A stretch of 64,000 bases of DNA from Calendula officinalis (lineage: Eukaryota > Streptophyta > Magnoliopsida > Asterales > Asteraceae): contig OY970822.1 in assembly GCA_963853835.1 (NCBI GenBank), positions 91,201,000-91,264,999 of the forward strand, read 5' to 3'. The notes below the pieces were generated by a model. The model saw only the letters and a list, made by a program, of their open reading frames with translations, made no database searches and was not told the origin of the DNA. Positions 1 through 11,245 of the stretch are shown one piece after another. The translations under genes and the position numbers were made by a program. How positions within the stretch are numbered: the first letter of the stretch is position 1; each line of letters starts with the position of its first letter.

Positions 1-1735
1 GTAATAGAAGCAGCAGCAGCAGTAGCAGCAGTAGTAGTAGCAGTAGTAGCAGTAGGAGCAGTAGTAACAGTAGTCTGAGTAGTAGCAGTCGCAGAAGCAG
101 TAGCAACAGCAGTAGCAGCAGCAGCAGCAATAGCAGTAGCAGCAGCAGTAGTAGTAGGAGTAGCTGTAGTCTGAGTAGCAGCCGTAGCAGCAGGAGTAAG
201 AGCAGCAGCAGTAGTAGCAGTAGCAGCAGCAGTAGCATTAGCAGCAGTAGCAGTAGCAGCAGGAGTAGGAGCAGCAGCAGTAGTTGCAGTAGCAGCAGCA
301 GTAGCAGTAGTAGTAGCAACAATTGCTGCAATAACAGTAGTGGTAGCAGTAGCAGTAGTAGGAGTAGGAGCGGTAGTGGCAGTTGCAGTTGCAGTTGCAG
401 TAGCAGTAGCAGCAGCAACAACAGTAGCAGTAGCAGTAGCAGTAGCAGCAGCATGAGCAGGAGTAGGAGTAGCAGCAGTAGCAGCAGTAGCAATAGCAGT
501 AGCAGTAGCAGTAGAAGTAGCAGTAGCAGTAGCAATAGTAGTATTAGCAGCAGTAGCAGTAGCAGTAGCAGTAGCAGTAGCAGTAGCAGTAGCAGTAGCA
601 GTAACAGTAGTACTAGCAGTAGCAGTAGTAGTAGCAGCAGCAGTAGTAGTAGCAGCAGTAGTAGCAATAGTAGTAGTAGTAGCAGCAGCAGTAGGAGTAG
701 TAGTAGTAGTAGTAGTAGTAGCAGTACTAGTAGTAGTAGTAGTAGTAGTTGCAGTAGGAGGAGTAGTAGTAGTAGTAGCAGCAGTAGTAGTAGTAGTAGT
801 AGTAGTAGTACTAGCAGCAGTAGTAGCAGTAGCAGCATCAATAGAAGTAGCAGTAGCAGGAGTAGCAGTAGCAGGAGTAGCAGCAACAACAGCAGTAGCA
901 GCAGCAGTAGTAGCAGTAGCAGTAGCAGGAGTAGCAGCAACAACAGCAGTAGCAGCAGCAGTAGCAGTAGCAGGTACAGTAGCCGTAGAAGCAGTAGAAG
1001 CAGCAGCAGTAGCAGTAGCAGTAGCAGGAGCAGGAGCAGTAGCACTAGCAGTAACAGTAGCAGCAGCAATAGCAGCAGTAGCAGTAGTAGCAGCAGCAGC
1101 AGTAGCAGTAATAGAAGCAGCAGCAGCAGTAGCAGCAGCAGTAGTAGCAGTAGTAGCAGTAGGAGCAGTAGTAACAGTAGTCTGAGTAGTTGCAGTAGCA
1201 GCAGCAGTAGCAGAAGCAGTAGTAACAGCAGTAGCAGCAGCGTTAGCAATAGCAGTAGCAGCAGCAGTAGCAGTAGCTGTAGCTGTAGTCTGAGTAGTAG
1301 TTGTAGCAGTAGGAGTAGGAGCAGCAGCAGTGGTAGCAGTAGCAGCAACAGTAGCAATAGCAGTAGCAGCAGGAGTATGAGAAGCAGCAGTAGAAGCAAT
1401 AGTAGCAGCAGTAGCAGTAGTAGTAGTAGTAGCAGTAGCAGCAATAACAGTAGTGGTAGCAGTAGCAGTAGTAGGAATAAGAGCAGTAGGAGCAGTAGCA
1501 GTAGCAGTAGCAATAGCAGTGGCAGGAGCTGTAGCGTGAGCAGGAGCAGGAGCAGGAGCAGTAGCAGTAGCATTACCAGCAGCAATAGCAGTCGCAGTAG
1601 CAGTAGAGGAGCAGTAGCAGTAGCAGGAGCAGTAGCAGTAGCACTAGCAGGAGCAGTAGCAGTAGCAGTAGCAGCAGCAGTAGCAACAGCAACAACAGCA
1701 GCAGCAGTAGCAGTTGCAGTAGCATAGCAGTAGCA
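1..1735 (+). repeat. Partial delta-class unit at the window start
   Basis: Sequence upstream of the first anchor matches the later part of delta units, for example the stretch before the alpha' anchor at 10,087. It contains an AGT-rich island (about 655-815), a taacagtagtctgagtag motif near 73 and again near 1,180, and the gcgtgagcaggagcagg motif near 1,533. At about 1,606 it reads gtagaggagc where delta copies read gtagaaggagc; this one-base loss shifts the triplet phase and recurs at 21,660. The unit is cut by the window edge. Confidence 0.85.
73..82 (+). other. First instance of the gtctgagtag anchor motif
   Basis: The motif taacagtagtctgagtag recurs throughout both families. In family A examples fall near 73, 1,180, 2,653, 3,729, 4,998, 5,979, 7,347, 9,536, 10,769 and 12,382, usually with a second tgtagtctgagtag about 100 bp downstream. 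In family B examples fall near 44,173, 44,537, 45,758, 46,098, 46,422 and 46,985, a spacing near 0.3 kb in places. It is the best marker of basic unit boundaries. No function is known. Confidence 0.85.
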
Positions 1736-3355
1736 GTGATAGGAGGAATAGCAGTTACAGTAGCCATAGAAGTAGTAATGGCAGTAGCAGTAGCAGCTGG
1801 AGTAGCAGCTGGAGTAGGAGCAGCAGTAGGAGTAGCAGTAGCAGTAGCAGTTGCAGGAGCAGGACCAGTAGCAGCAGCAGTAGCAGTAGCGGTAGTGGTA
1901 GCAGTAGCAGGAGTAAGAGCAGTAGCAGTAGCATTAGTAGTAGCAGTAGTAGCAGTAGCAGTAGCAGTAGTAGGAGCAGTAGTAGCAGCAGTAGCAGTAG
2001 TAGCAGTAGTAGGAGTAGGAGCAGTAGTAGCAGTAGTAGCAGTAGGAGTAGGAGCAGTAGTAGCAGTAGTAACAGTAGCAGCAACAATAGCAGTAGCAGC
2101 AACTGCAGTAGCAGTAGCAGTAGCAGCAGTAGCAATAGCAGTTACAGTACCCGTAGAAGCAGCAGGAAGCAGCAGTAGCAGTAACAGTTTCAGTAGCTGT
2201 AGCAGCAGCAGTAGAAGTAGCAGTAGCAGCATCAGTAGCAGCAGCCGTAGCAGCAGCAACAGCAGTGTCAGCAGCAGCTGGGGCAGTAGTAGGAGCAGCA
2301 GAAGTAGTAGTAGTAGCAGCAGCAATAGTAGCAGTAGCAGCAGCAGCAGCAGTAGAAGTAGCAGTAGCAATAGTAGGAGTAGCAGAAACAACAGCAGTAA
2401 GACCAGCAGTAGTACTAGCCGTAGCAGTAGCAGTTACAGTAGCCGGAGCAGGAGCAGTAGCACTAGCAGGAACAGTAGCAGTAGCAGCAGCAATAGCAGC
2501 AGTAGCAGCAGTAGCAATAGTAGCAGCAGCAATAGCAGCAGTAGCAATAGTAGCAGCAGCAACAGTAGCAGTAATAGAAGCAACAGCAGCAGTAGCAGCA
2601 GTAGCAGCAGTAGTAGTAGCAGTAGTAGCAGTAGGAGCAGTAGTAACAGTAGTCTGAGTAGTAGCAGCAGCAGCAGCAGTAGCAGAAGCAGTAGCAACAG
2701 CAGTAGCAGCAGTAGCAATAGCAGTAGCAGCCGCAGTAGTAGTAGGAGTAGCTGTAGTCTGAGTAGTAGCCGTAGCAGCAGGAGTTGGAGTAGCAGCAGT
2801 AGTAGCAGTAGCAGCAGCAGTAGCATTAGCAGCAGTAGCAGCAGCAGTAGCATTAGCAGCAGTAGCAGCAGGAGTAGGAGCAGCAGTAGTTGCAGTAGCA
2901 GCATCAGTAGCAGTAGTAGTAGTAGCAGCAATAGCTACAATAACAGTAGTGGTAGCAATAGCAGTAGTAGGAGTAGGAGCGGTAGTGGCAGTTGCAGTTG
3001 CAGTAGCAGTAGCAGTAGCAGCAACAACAACAGTAGCAGTAGCATGAGCAGGAGTAAGAGTAGCAGCAGCAGCAATAGCAGTAGCAGTAGCAGTAGCAGT
3101 AGAAGTAGCAGTAGAAATAGTAGTAGTAGCAGCAGTAGCAGTAGCAGTAGCAGTAGCAGTAACAGTAGTACTAGCAGTAGCAGTAGTAGTAGCAGCAGCA
3201 GTAGTAGTAGCAGCAGCAGTAGCAACAATAGTAGTAGTAGTAGCAGCAGTAGGAGTAGGACTAGTAGTAGTAGTAGTAGCAGCAGTACTAGTAGTAGTAG
3301 CAGTAGTAGTAGCAGTAGTAGGAGTGGTACTAGTAGTAGTAGTAGTAGCAGCAGC

Positions 3356-3422
<67 letters not shown>

Positions 3423-4199
3423 CTAGCAGCACTAGCAGCATCAATAGCAGTAGCAGTAGCAGGAGTAGCAGTAGCAGGAGTAGCAGCAACAACAGCAGTA
3501 GCAGCAGCAGTAGTAGCAGTAGCAGTAGCAGGAGTAGCAGCAACAACACCAGTAGCAGTAGCAGGTACCGTAGCCGTAGAAGTAGTAGAAGCAGCAGCAA
3601 TAGCAGTAGCAGGAGCAGGAGCAGTAGCACTAGTAGTAGCAGTAATAGCAGCAGTAGCAGTAGTAGCAGCAGCAGCAGTAGCAGCAGTAGTAGTAGCAGT
3701 AGTAGCAGTAGGAGAAGTAGTAACAGTAGTCTGAGTAGTTGCAGTAGCAATAGTAGTAGCAGTAGCAGAAGCAGTAGCAGTAGCGTTAGCAATAGCAGCA
3801 GCAGTAGCAGTAGCAGTAGCTATAGCTGTAGTCTGAGTAGTAGCCGTAGCAGCAGGAGTAGGAGCAGCAGCACTAGCAGCAGTAGTAGCAATAGCAGTAG
3901 CTGCAGGAGTAGGAGAAGCAGCAGTAGAAGCAATAGCAGCAGCAGTAGCAGTAGTAGGAATAGGAGCAGTAGGAGCAGTAGCAGAAGCAGTAGCAGCAGC
4001 AGTAGCAGTAGCGTGAGCAGGAGCATGAGCAGGAGTAGTAGAAGTAGCAGTACCAGCAGCAATAGCAGTCGCAGTTGCAGTAGCAGGAGCAGTAGCAGTT
4101 GCAGGAGCAGTAACAGTAGCACTAGCAGGAGCAGTAGCAGCAGCAGTAGCAACAGCAACAACAGCAGCAGCAGCAGTAGCAGTTGCAGTTGCAGTAGCA
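1736..4199 (+). repeat. Alpha unit, copy 1
   Basis: Diagnostic sequence after the anchor is a doubled gcagctggagta (about 1,795-1,815) followed by ggagcagcagtagg. A -1 slip just before the anchor (agcatagcag) and a +1 slip at about 2,165 enclose a block in shifted triplet phase. The unit holds the longest pure AGT tract in the window (3,355-3,421). Length is 2,464 bp against 2,428 bp for copy 2 at 21,791. Confidence 0.9.
3175..3425 (+). repeat. AGT-rich island with the longest pure tract
   Basis: Positions 3,355-3,421 are an uninterrupted AGT run of about 22 triplets ending in agtactagcag. The island also contains several gtactagtag and actagtagtag motifs. The same position in alpha copy 2 (23,389-23,447) has about 19 triplets. 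The other AGT islands of family A lie near 655-815, 5,570-5,685, 9,000-9,207, 11,890-12,070, 14,200-14,335, 17,640-17,835, 20,090-20,300, 23,220-23,455, 25,560-25,695, 28,990-29,212, 31,060-31,190, 34,500-34,710, 36,990-37,195, 38,640-38,830 and 40,950-41,080. Confidence 0.93.
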
Positions 4200-6517
4200 G
4201 TGATAGGAGGAATAGCAGTTACAGTAGCTGTAGAAGTAGCAATGGCAGTAGTAGTAGCAGCTGGAGTAGGAGCAGCAGTAGGAGCAACAGTAGCAGTAGA
4301 AGTTGCAGGAGCAGTAGCAGTAGCGGTAGCGGTAGCAGTAGCAGGTGTAAGAGCTGGAGCAGTAGTAGCAGTAGGAGTAGGAGCAGTATTAACAGTAGCA
4401 GCAGCAGTAGTAGCAACAGCAGTAGCAGTAGCAGCAACTGCAGTAGCAGTAGCAGTAGCTGTAGCAGCAGTAGCAGTAGCAGTTACAGTACCCGTAGAAG
4501 CAGCAATAGCAGTAACAGTTTCAGTCGCTGTAGCAGGAGCAGTAGAAGTAGCAGTAGCAGCATCAGTAGCAGCAGCCGTAGCAGCAGCAACAGCAGCAGT
4601 AGCAGCAGCAGCAGGGGCAGTAGTTGGAGTAGTAGTAGCAGTAGCAGCAGCAATAGTAGCAGTAGCAGCAGCAACAGCAGTAGAAGTAGCAGTAGCAGTA
4701 GTAGGAGTAGCAGCAACAACAGCAGTAAGAGCAGCAGTAGTACTAGCAGTAGCAGTAGCAGTTACAGTAGCCGTAGAAGCAGTAGCAGCAGCAGCAGCAG
4801 AAGCAGTAGCAGGAGCAGGAGCAGGAGCAGTAGCACTAGTAGGAACAGTAGCAGTAGCAGTTGCAGTAGCAGCAGCAATAGCAGCAGTAGCAGCAGTAGC
4901 AATAATAGCAGCAACAATAGTAGCAGTAATAGAAGCAGCAGCAGCAGTAGCAGCAGTAGTAGTAGCAGTAGTAGCAGTAGGAGCAGTAGTAATAGTAGTC
5001 TGAGTAGTAGCAGCAGCAGTAGCAGAAGCAGTAACAACAGCAGTAGCAGCAGCAGCAGCAATAGCGGTAGCAGCAGCAGTAGGAGTAGCTGTAGTCTGAC
5101 TAGCAACCGTAGCAGCAGGAGTAGGAGCAGCAGCAGTAGTAGCAGTAGCAGCAGTAGCATTAGCAGCAGTAGCAGTAGCAGCAGGAGTAGGAGCAGCAGC
5201 AGTAGTTGCAGTAGCAGCAGCAGTAGCAGCAGCAGTAGCAGTAGTAGTAGCAGCAATAGCTGCAATAACAGTAGTGGTAGCAGTAGCAGTAGTAGGAGTA
5301 GGAGCGGTAGTGGCAGTTGCAGTTGCAGTTGCAGTAGCAGTAGCAGCAGCAGCAACAACAGTAACAGTAGCAGTAGCAGTAGCAGCAGCATGAGCAGGAG
5401 TAGGAGTAGCAGCAGTAGCAGCAGTAGCAATAGCAGTAGTAGTAGCAGTAGAAGTAGCAGTAGCAGTAGCAATAGTAGTAGTAGCAGCAGTAGCAGTAGC
5501 AGTAGCAGTAGCAGTAACTGTAGTACTAGCAGTAGCAGTAGTAGTAGCAGCGGCAGTAGTAGTACCAGCAGTAGTAGCAATAGTAGTAGTAGTAGCAGCA
5601 GTAGGAGGAGTAGTAGTAGTAGCAGTACTAGTAGTAGTAGCAGTAGTAGTAGCAGTAGTAGTAGTAGTAGTAGTACTAGCAGCAGTAGTAGCAGTAGCAG
5701 CATCAATAGCAGTAGCAGTAGCAGGAGTAGCAGTAGCAGGAGTAGCAGTAGCAGGAGTAGCAGCAACAACAGCAGTAGCAGCAGCAGTAGTAGCAGTAGC
5801 AGGTACAGTAGCCGTAGAAGCAGCAGCAGTAGCAGGAGCAGGAGCAGTAGCACTAGCAGTAACAGTAGCAGCAGCAATAGCAGCAGTAGCAGTAGTAGCA
5901 GCAGCAGCAGTAGCAGTAATAGAAGCAGCAGCAGCAGTGGTAGCAGCAGTAGTAGCAGTAGGAGCAGTAGTAACAGTAGTCTGAGTAGTTGCAGTAGCAG
6001 CAGCAGTAGCAGAAGCAGTAGTAACGGCAGTAGCAGCAGCGTTAGCAATAGCAGTAGCAGCAGCAGTAGCAGTAGCTGTAGCTGTAGTCTGAGTAGTAGT
6101 TGTAGCAGTAGGAGTAGGAGCAGCAGCAGTGGTAGCAGTAGCAGCAGCAGTAGCAATAGCAGTAGCAGCAGGAGTAGGAGAAGCAGCAGTAGAAGCAATA
6201 GTAGCAGCAGTAGCAGTAGTAGTAGTGGTAGCAGTAGCAGCAATAACGGTAGTGGTAGCAGTAGCAGTAGTAGGAATAAGAGCAGTAGGAGCAGTAGCAA
6301 TAGCAGTAGCAGGAGCAGTAGCGTGAGCAGGAGCAGGAGCAGGAGCAGGAGCAGTAGCAGTAGCATTACCAGCAGCAATAGCAGTCGCAGTAGCAGTTGA
6401 AGGAGCAGTAGCAGGAGCAGTAGCAGTAGCACTAGCAGGAGCAGTAGCAGTAGCAGCAGCAGTAGCAACAGCAACAACAGCAGCAGTAGTAGCAGTTGCA
6501 GTAGCATAGCAGTAGCA
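4200..6517 (+). repeat. Beta unit, copy 1
   Basis: Beta units are preceded by gcagttgcagttgcagtag instead of gcagtagcatagcag, and they lack both phase slips seen in alpha, gamma and delta units. The first 804 bp are open in the Ala/Val frame with the same length in all four beta copies and only a few differences between them. Length is 2,318 bp, identical to copy 2 at 12,853. Confidence 0.92.
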
Positions 6518-7900
6518 GTGATAGGAGGAATAGCAGTTACAGTAGCCATAGAAGTAGCAATGGCAGTAGCAGTAGCAGTAGCAGCTGGAATAGGAGCAGC
6601 AATAGGAGCAGCACTTGCAGGAGCAGGAGCAGTAGCAGCAGCAGTAGCGGTAGCAGTAGCATTACTAAGAGTAGTAGCAGTAGCATTAGTAGTAGCAGTA
6701 GCAGTAGCAGTAGTAGCAGTAGCAGTAGTAGTAGTAGGAGCAGTAGCAGTAGCAGTAGTAGGAGCAGTAGTAGAAGTAGGAGCAGTAGTAGCAGGAGGAT
6801 TAGAAGCAGTAGTAGCAGTAGTAACAGTAGCAGCAGCAGTAGTAGTAGCAGCAGTAGCAGTAGCAGCAACTGCAGTAGCAGTAGCAGCAGTAGCAGTAGC
6901 AGTTACAGTACACGTAGAAGCAGCAGGAAGCAGCAGTAGCTGTAACAGTTTCAGTAGCTGTAGCAGGAGCAGTAGAAGTAGCAGTAGCAGCATCAGTAGC
7001 AGCAGCCGTAGCAGCAGCAGTAGCAGTAGCATGAGTAGCAGTAGCAGGAGTAGCAGCAACAACAGCAGTAGCAGCAGCAGTAGTAGCAGTAGCAGTAGCA
7101 GGAGTAGCAGCAACAACAGCAGTAGCAGCAGCAGTGGCAGTAGCAGGTACAGTAGCCGTAGAAGCAGTAGAAGCAGCAGCAGTAGCAGTAGCAGGAGCAG
7201 GAGCAGTAGCACTAGCAGTAATAGTAGCAGCAGTAATAGCAGCAGTAGCAGTAGTAACAGCAGCAGCAGTAGCAGTAATAGAAGCAGCATCAGCAGTAGC
7301 AGCAACAGTAGTAGCAGTAGTAGCAGTAGGAGCAGTAGTAACAGTAGTCTGAGTCGTTGCAGTAGCAGCAGTAGCAGAAGCAGTAGTAACAGCAGTAGCA
7401 GCAGCGTTAGCAATAGCAGTAGCAGCAGCAGTAGCAGTAGCTGTAGTTGTAGTCTGTGTAGTAGTTGTAGCAGCAGGAGTAGGAGCAGCAGCAGTGGTAG
7501 CAGTAGCAGCAGCAGTAGCAATAGCAGTAGCAGCAGGAGTAGGAGAAGCAGCAGTAGAAGCAATAGTAGCAGCAGTAGCAGTAGTTGTAGTAGTAGCAGT
7601 AGCAGCAATAACAGTAGTGGTAGCAGTAGCAGTAGTAGGAATAAGAGCAGTAGGAGCAGTAGCAGTAGCAGTAGCAGTAGCAATAGCAGTAGTAGGAGCA
7701 GTAGCGTGAGCAGGAGCAGGAGCAGGAGCAGTAGCAGTAGCAGTACCAGCAGCAATAGCAGTCGCAGTATCAGTAGCAGGAGCAGTAGCAGTAGCAGGAG
7801 CAGTAGCAGTAGCACTAGCAGGAGCAGTAGCGGTAGCAGCAGCAGTAGCAACAGCAACAACAACAGCAGCAGTAGCAGTTGCAGTAGCATAGCAGTAGCA
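6518..7900 (+). repeat. Gamma unit, copy 1
   Basis: Marked by gcagctggaataggagcagcaatagg after the anchor and by gcattactaagagtag at about 6,659. A phase-shifted cassette runs from the agcatagcag slip (about 6,507) to the extra A in gcaggaagcagc (about 6,928). It contains gtagtctgtgtag at about 7,450 where related units read gtctgagtag. Confidence 0.92.
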
Positions 7901-9095
7901 GTGATAGGAGGAATAGCAGTTACAGTAGCCATAGAAGTAGCAATGTAGCAGTAGCAGTAGCAGCTGGAGTAGGAGCAGCAATAGGAGCAGCACTTGCAGG
8001 AGCAGGAGCAGTAGCAGCAGCAGTAGCAGTAGCGGTAGCGGTAGCAGTAGCAGGACTAAGAGTAGTAGCAGTAGCAGTAGTAGCAGTAGCAGTAGTAGTA
8101 GTAGGAGCTGTAGTAGTAGCAGTAGCAGTAGTAGCAGTAGTAGAAGTAGGAGCAGTAGTAGCAGTAGTAGCAGTAGGATTAGAAGCAGTAGTAGCAGTAG
8201 TAACAGTAGCAGCAGCAGTAGTAGTAGCAGCAGTAGCAGTAGCAGCAACTGCAGTAGCAGTAGCAGCAGTAGCAGTAGCAGTTACAGTACGCGTAGAAGC
8301 AGCATGAAGCAGCAGTAGCTGTAACAGTTTCAGTAGCTGTAGCAGGAGCAGTAGAAGTAGCAGTAGCAGCATCAGTAGCAGCAGCCGTAGCAGCAGCAGT
8401 AGCAGCAGTAGCAGCAGCAGGGGCAGTAGTAGGAGAAGTAGCAGGAGCAATAGCAGAAGCAGTAGCAACAGCAGTAGCAGCAGCAGTAGCAGAAGCAGTA
8501 ACAACAGCAGCAGCAGCAATAGCAGTAGCAGCAGCAGTAGTAGGAGTAGCTGTAGTCTGAGTAGCAGCCGTAGCAGCAGGAGTAGGAGCAGCAGCAGTAG
8601 TAGCAGTAGCAGCAGCAGTAGCATTAGCAGCAGTAGCACTAGCAGTAGGAGTAGGAGCAGCAGCAGTAGTTGCAGTAGCAGCAGCAGTAGCAGCAGCAGT
8701 AGCAGTAGTAGTAGCAGCAATTGCTGCAATAACAGTAGTGGTAGCAGTAGCAGTAGTAGGAATAGGAGCGGTAGTGGAAGTTGCAGTTGCAGTAGCAGTA
8801 GCAGCAGCAACAACAGTAGCATTAGCAGTAGCAGTAGCAGCAGCATGAGCAGGAGTATGAGTAGCAGCAGTAGCAGCAGTAGCAATAGCAGTCGCAGTAG
8901 TAGTAGAAGTAGCAGTAGCAGTAGCAATAGTAGTAGCAGCAGTAGCAGAAGCAGTAGCAGTAGCAGTAACAGTAGTACTAGCAGTAGCAGTAGTAGCAGC
9001 AGCAGTAGTAGTAGCAGCAGTAGTAGCAATAGTAGTAGTAGTAGTAGTAGCAGCAGTAGGAGGAGGAGTAGTAGTAGTAGTAGTAGTAGCAGTAC

Positions 9096-9128
<33 letters not shown>

Positions 9129-9153
9129 CAGTAGTAGGAGTAGTAGTAGTAGC

Positions 9154-9205
<52 letters not shown>

Positions 9206-10086
9206 CTAGCAGCAGTAGTAGCAGTAGCAGCATCAATAGCAGTAGCAGTAGCAGGAGTAGCAGCAACAACAGCAGTAGCAGCAACAGTAGTAGCAGTAGC
9301 AGTAGCAAGAGTAGCAGCAACAACAGCAGTAGCAGCAGCAGTAGCAGTAGCAGGTACAGTAGCCGTAGAAGCAGTAGAAGCAGCAGCAGTAGCAGTAGCA
9401 GGAGCAGGAGCAGTAGCACTAGCAGTAACAGCAATAGCAGCAGTAGCAGTAGTAGCAGCAGCAGCAGTAGCAGTAATAGAAGCAGCAGCAGCAGTAGCAG
9501 CAGCAGTAGTAGCAGTAGGAGCAGTAGTAATAGTAGTCTGAGTAGTTGCAGTAGCAGCAGCAGTAGCAGAAGCAGTAGTAACAGCAGTAGCAGCAGCGTT
9601 AGCAATAGCAGTAGCAGCAGCAGTAGCAGTAGCTGTAGCTGTAGTCTGAGTGGTAGTTGTAGCAGTAGGAGTAGGAGCAGCAGCAGTGGTAGCAGTAGCA
9701 GCAGCAGTAGCAATAGCAGTAGCAGCAAGAGTAGGAGAAGGAGCAGTAGAAGCAATAGTAGCAGCAGTAGCAGTAGTAGTAGTAGTAGCAGTAGCAGCAA
9801 TAACAGTAGTGGTAGCATTAGCAGTAGTAGGAATAAGAGCAGTAGGAGCAGTAGCAGTAGCAGTAGCAATAGCAGTAGCAGGAGCTGTAGCGTGAGCAGG
9901 AGCAGGAGCAGGAGCAGTAGCAGTAGCATTACCAGCAGCAATAGCAGTCGCAGTAGCAGTAGAAGGAGCAGTAGCAGTAGCAGGAGCAGTAGCAGTAGCA
10001 CTAGCAGGAGAAGTAGCAGTAGCAGCAGCAGTAGCAACAGCAACAACAGCAGCAGCAGTAGCAGTTGCAGTAGCATAGCAGTAGCA
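7901..10086 (+). repeat. Delta unit, copy 1
   Basis: Delta is recognised by gtagcaatgtagcag at about 7,937-7,951, which ends the Ala/Val frame, and by aggactaagagtagtag at about 8,052. It includes the AGT island at 9,000-9,207, whose pure tract (9,154-9,205) has about 17 triplets. The homologous tracts have about 13, 15 and 14 triplets in delta copies 2 to 4. Confidence 0.92.
9000..9207 (+). repeat. Delta AGT island, copy 1 (about 17 pure triplets)
   Basis: An AGT-rich stretch with gtactagtag and ggaggaggag interruptions leads into an uninterrupted AGT run at 9,154-9,205. The homologous runs are 17,793-17,832, 29,161-29,206 and 34,664-34,706. The same site therefore varies in triplet number between HOR copies on one molecule. 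Confidence 0.9.
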
Positions 10087-11245
10087 GTGATAGGAGGAAT
10101 AGCAGTTACAGTAGCCATAGAAGTAGTAATGGCAGTAGCAGTAGCAGCTGGAGTAGCAGCTGGAGTAGGAGAAGCAGTAGGAGTAGCAGTAGCAGTAGCA
10201 GTTAAAGGAGCAGGAGCAGTAGCAGCAGCAGTAGCAGTAGCGGTAGCGGTAGCAGTAGCAGGAGTAAGAGCAGTAGCAGTAGCATTAGTAGTAGCAGTAG
10301 TAGCAGTAGCAGTAGCAGTAGTAGCAGTAGTAGGAGTAGGAGCAGTAGTAGCAGTAGTAGCAGTAGGAGTAGGAGCAGTAGTAGCAGTAGTAACAGTAGC
10401 AGCAACAATAGCAGTAGCAGCAACTGCAGTAGCAGTAGCAGTAGCAGCAGTAGCAATAGCAGTTAAAGTACCCGTAGAAGCAGCAGGAAGCAGCAGTAGC
10501 AGTAACAGTTTCAGTAGCTGTAGCAGTAGCAGGAGTAGCAGCAACAACACCAGTAGCAGCAGCAGTAGCAGTAGCAGGTACCGTAGCCGTAGAAGTAGTA
10601 GAAGCAGCATCAATAGCAGTAGCAGGAGCAGGAGCAGTAGCACTAGTAGTAGCAGTAATAGCAGCAGTAGCAGTAGTAGCAGCAGCAGCAGTAGCAGTAA
10701 TAGAAGCAGCAGCAGCAGTAGCAGCAGTAGTAGTAGCAGTAGTAGCAGTAGGAGAAGTAGTAACAGTAGTCTGAGTAGTTGCAGTAGCAATAGTAGTAGC
10801 AGTAGCAGAAGCAGTAGCAGCAGCGTTAGCAATAGCAGCAGCAGTAGCAGTAGCAGTAGCTATAGCTGTAGTCTGAGTAGTAGCCGTAGCAGCAGGAGTA
10901 GGAGCAGCAGCAGTAGCAGCAGCAGCAGTAGCAATAGCAGTAGCTGCAGGAGTAGGAGAAGCAGCAGTAGAAGCAATAGCAGCAGTAGCAGTAGTAGGAA
11001 TAGGAGCAGTAGGAGCAGTAGCAGAAGCAGTAGCAGCAGCAGTAGCAGTAGCGTGAGCAGGAGCAGGAGCAGGAGTAGTAGAAGTAGCAGTACCAGCAGC
11101 AATAGCAGTCGCAGTTGCAGTAGCAGGAGCAGTAGCAGTTGCAGGAGCAGTAACAGTAGCACTAGCAGGAGCAGTAGCAGTAGCAGCAGCAGTAGCAACA
11201 GCAACAACAGCAGCAGCAGCAGTAGCAGTTGCAGTTGCAGTAGCA
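10087..11245 (+). repeat. Alpha' unit, copy 1, internally deleted
   Basis: Alpha' resembles alpha but has ggagaagcagtagg and gcagttaaaggagc after the anchor. This copy is 1,159 bp against 2,407 bp for the full alpha' at 35,600. The missing 1,248 bp correspond to roughly 36,040-37,288. The junction lies at about 10,521-10,532, where tttcagtagctgtagcag runs directly into tagcaggagtagcagcaac. Confidence 0.9.
10521..10532 (+). other. Deletion junction inside alpha' copy 1
   Basis: The left side matches the full alpha' copy to about 36,039 and the right side matches it from about 37,288. Both sides share gtagcag-type triplets, so the exact crossover is ambiguous by several bases, as expected for recombination or slippage within AGY repeats. 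Confidence 0.85.

Noticed and set aside
453..1727. Ser-rich open frame starting MSRSRSSS, resembling an SR-type splicing factor tail
   Set aside because: It is the AGY frame of the array with AGG/AGA/CGT variants giving Arg. There is no RNA-binding domain, it turns to Ala/Val after a one-base slip near 1,606, and equivalent frames start at many points in the array.
3355..3421. Telomere-like repeat
   Set aside because: AGT/ACT triplets do not match known telomeric repeat types (TTAGGG, TTTAGGG, TTAGG and relatives), and the tract is internal and short.
1736..6400. 1,554-codon + strand open frame
   Set aside because: It spans two repeat units and changes from Ala/Val to Ser at a phase slip. 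Homologous repeats elsewhere have it interrupted or in another register, so there is no frame conservation.
4762..7932. Minus-strand poly-Leu/Ala/Thr open frame of 1,056 codons that could look like a membrane protein
   Set aside because: Leu runs come from CTA/CTG, the complement of YAG, and stops cannot arise from the repeat triplets on this strand. No polar, charged or loop segments typical of real membrane proteins are present.
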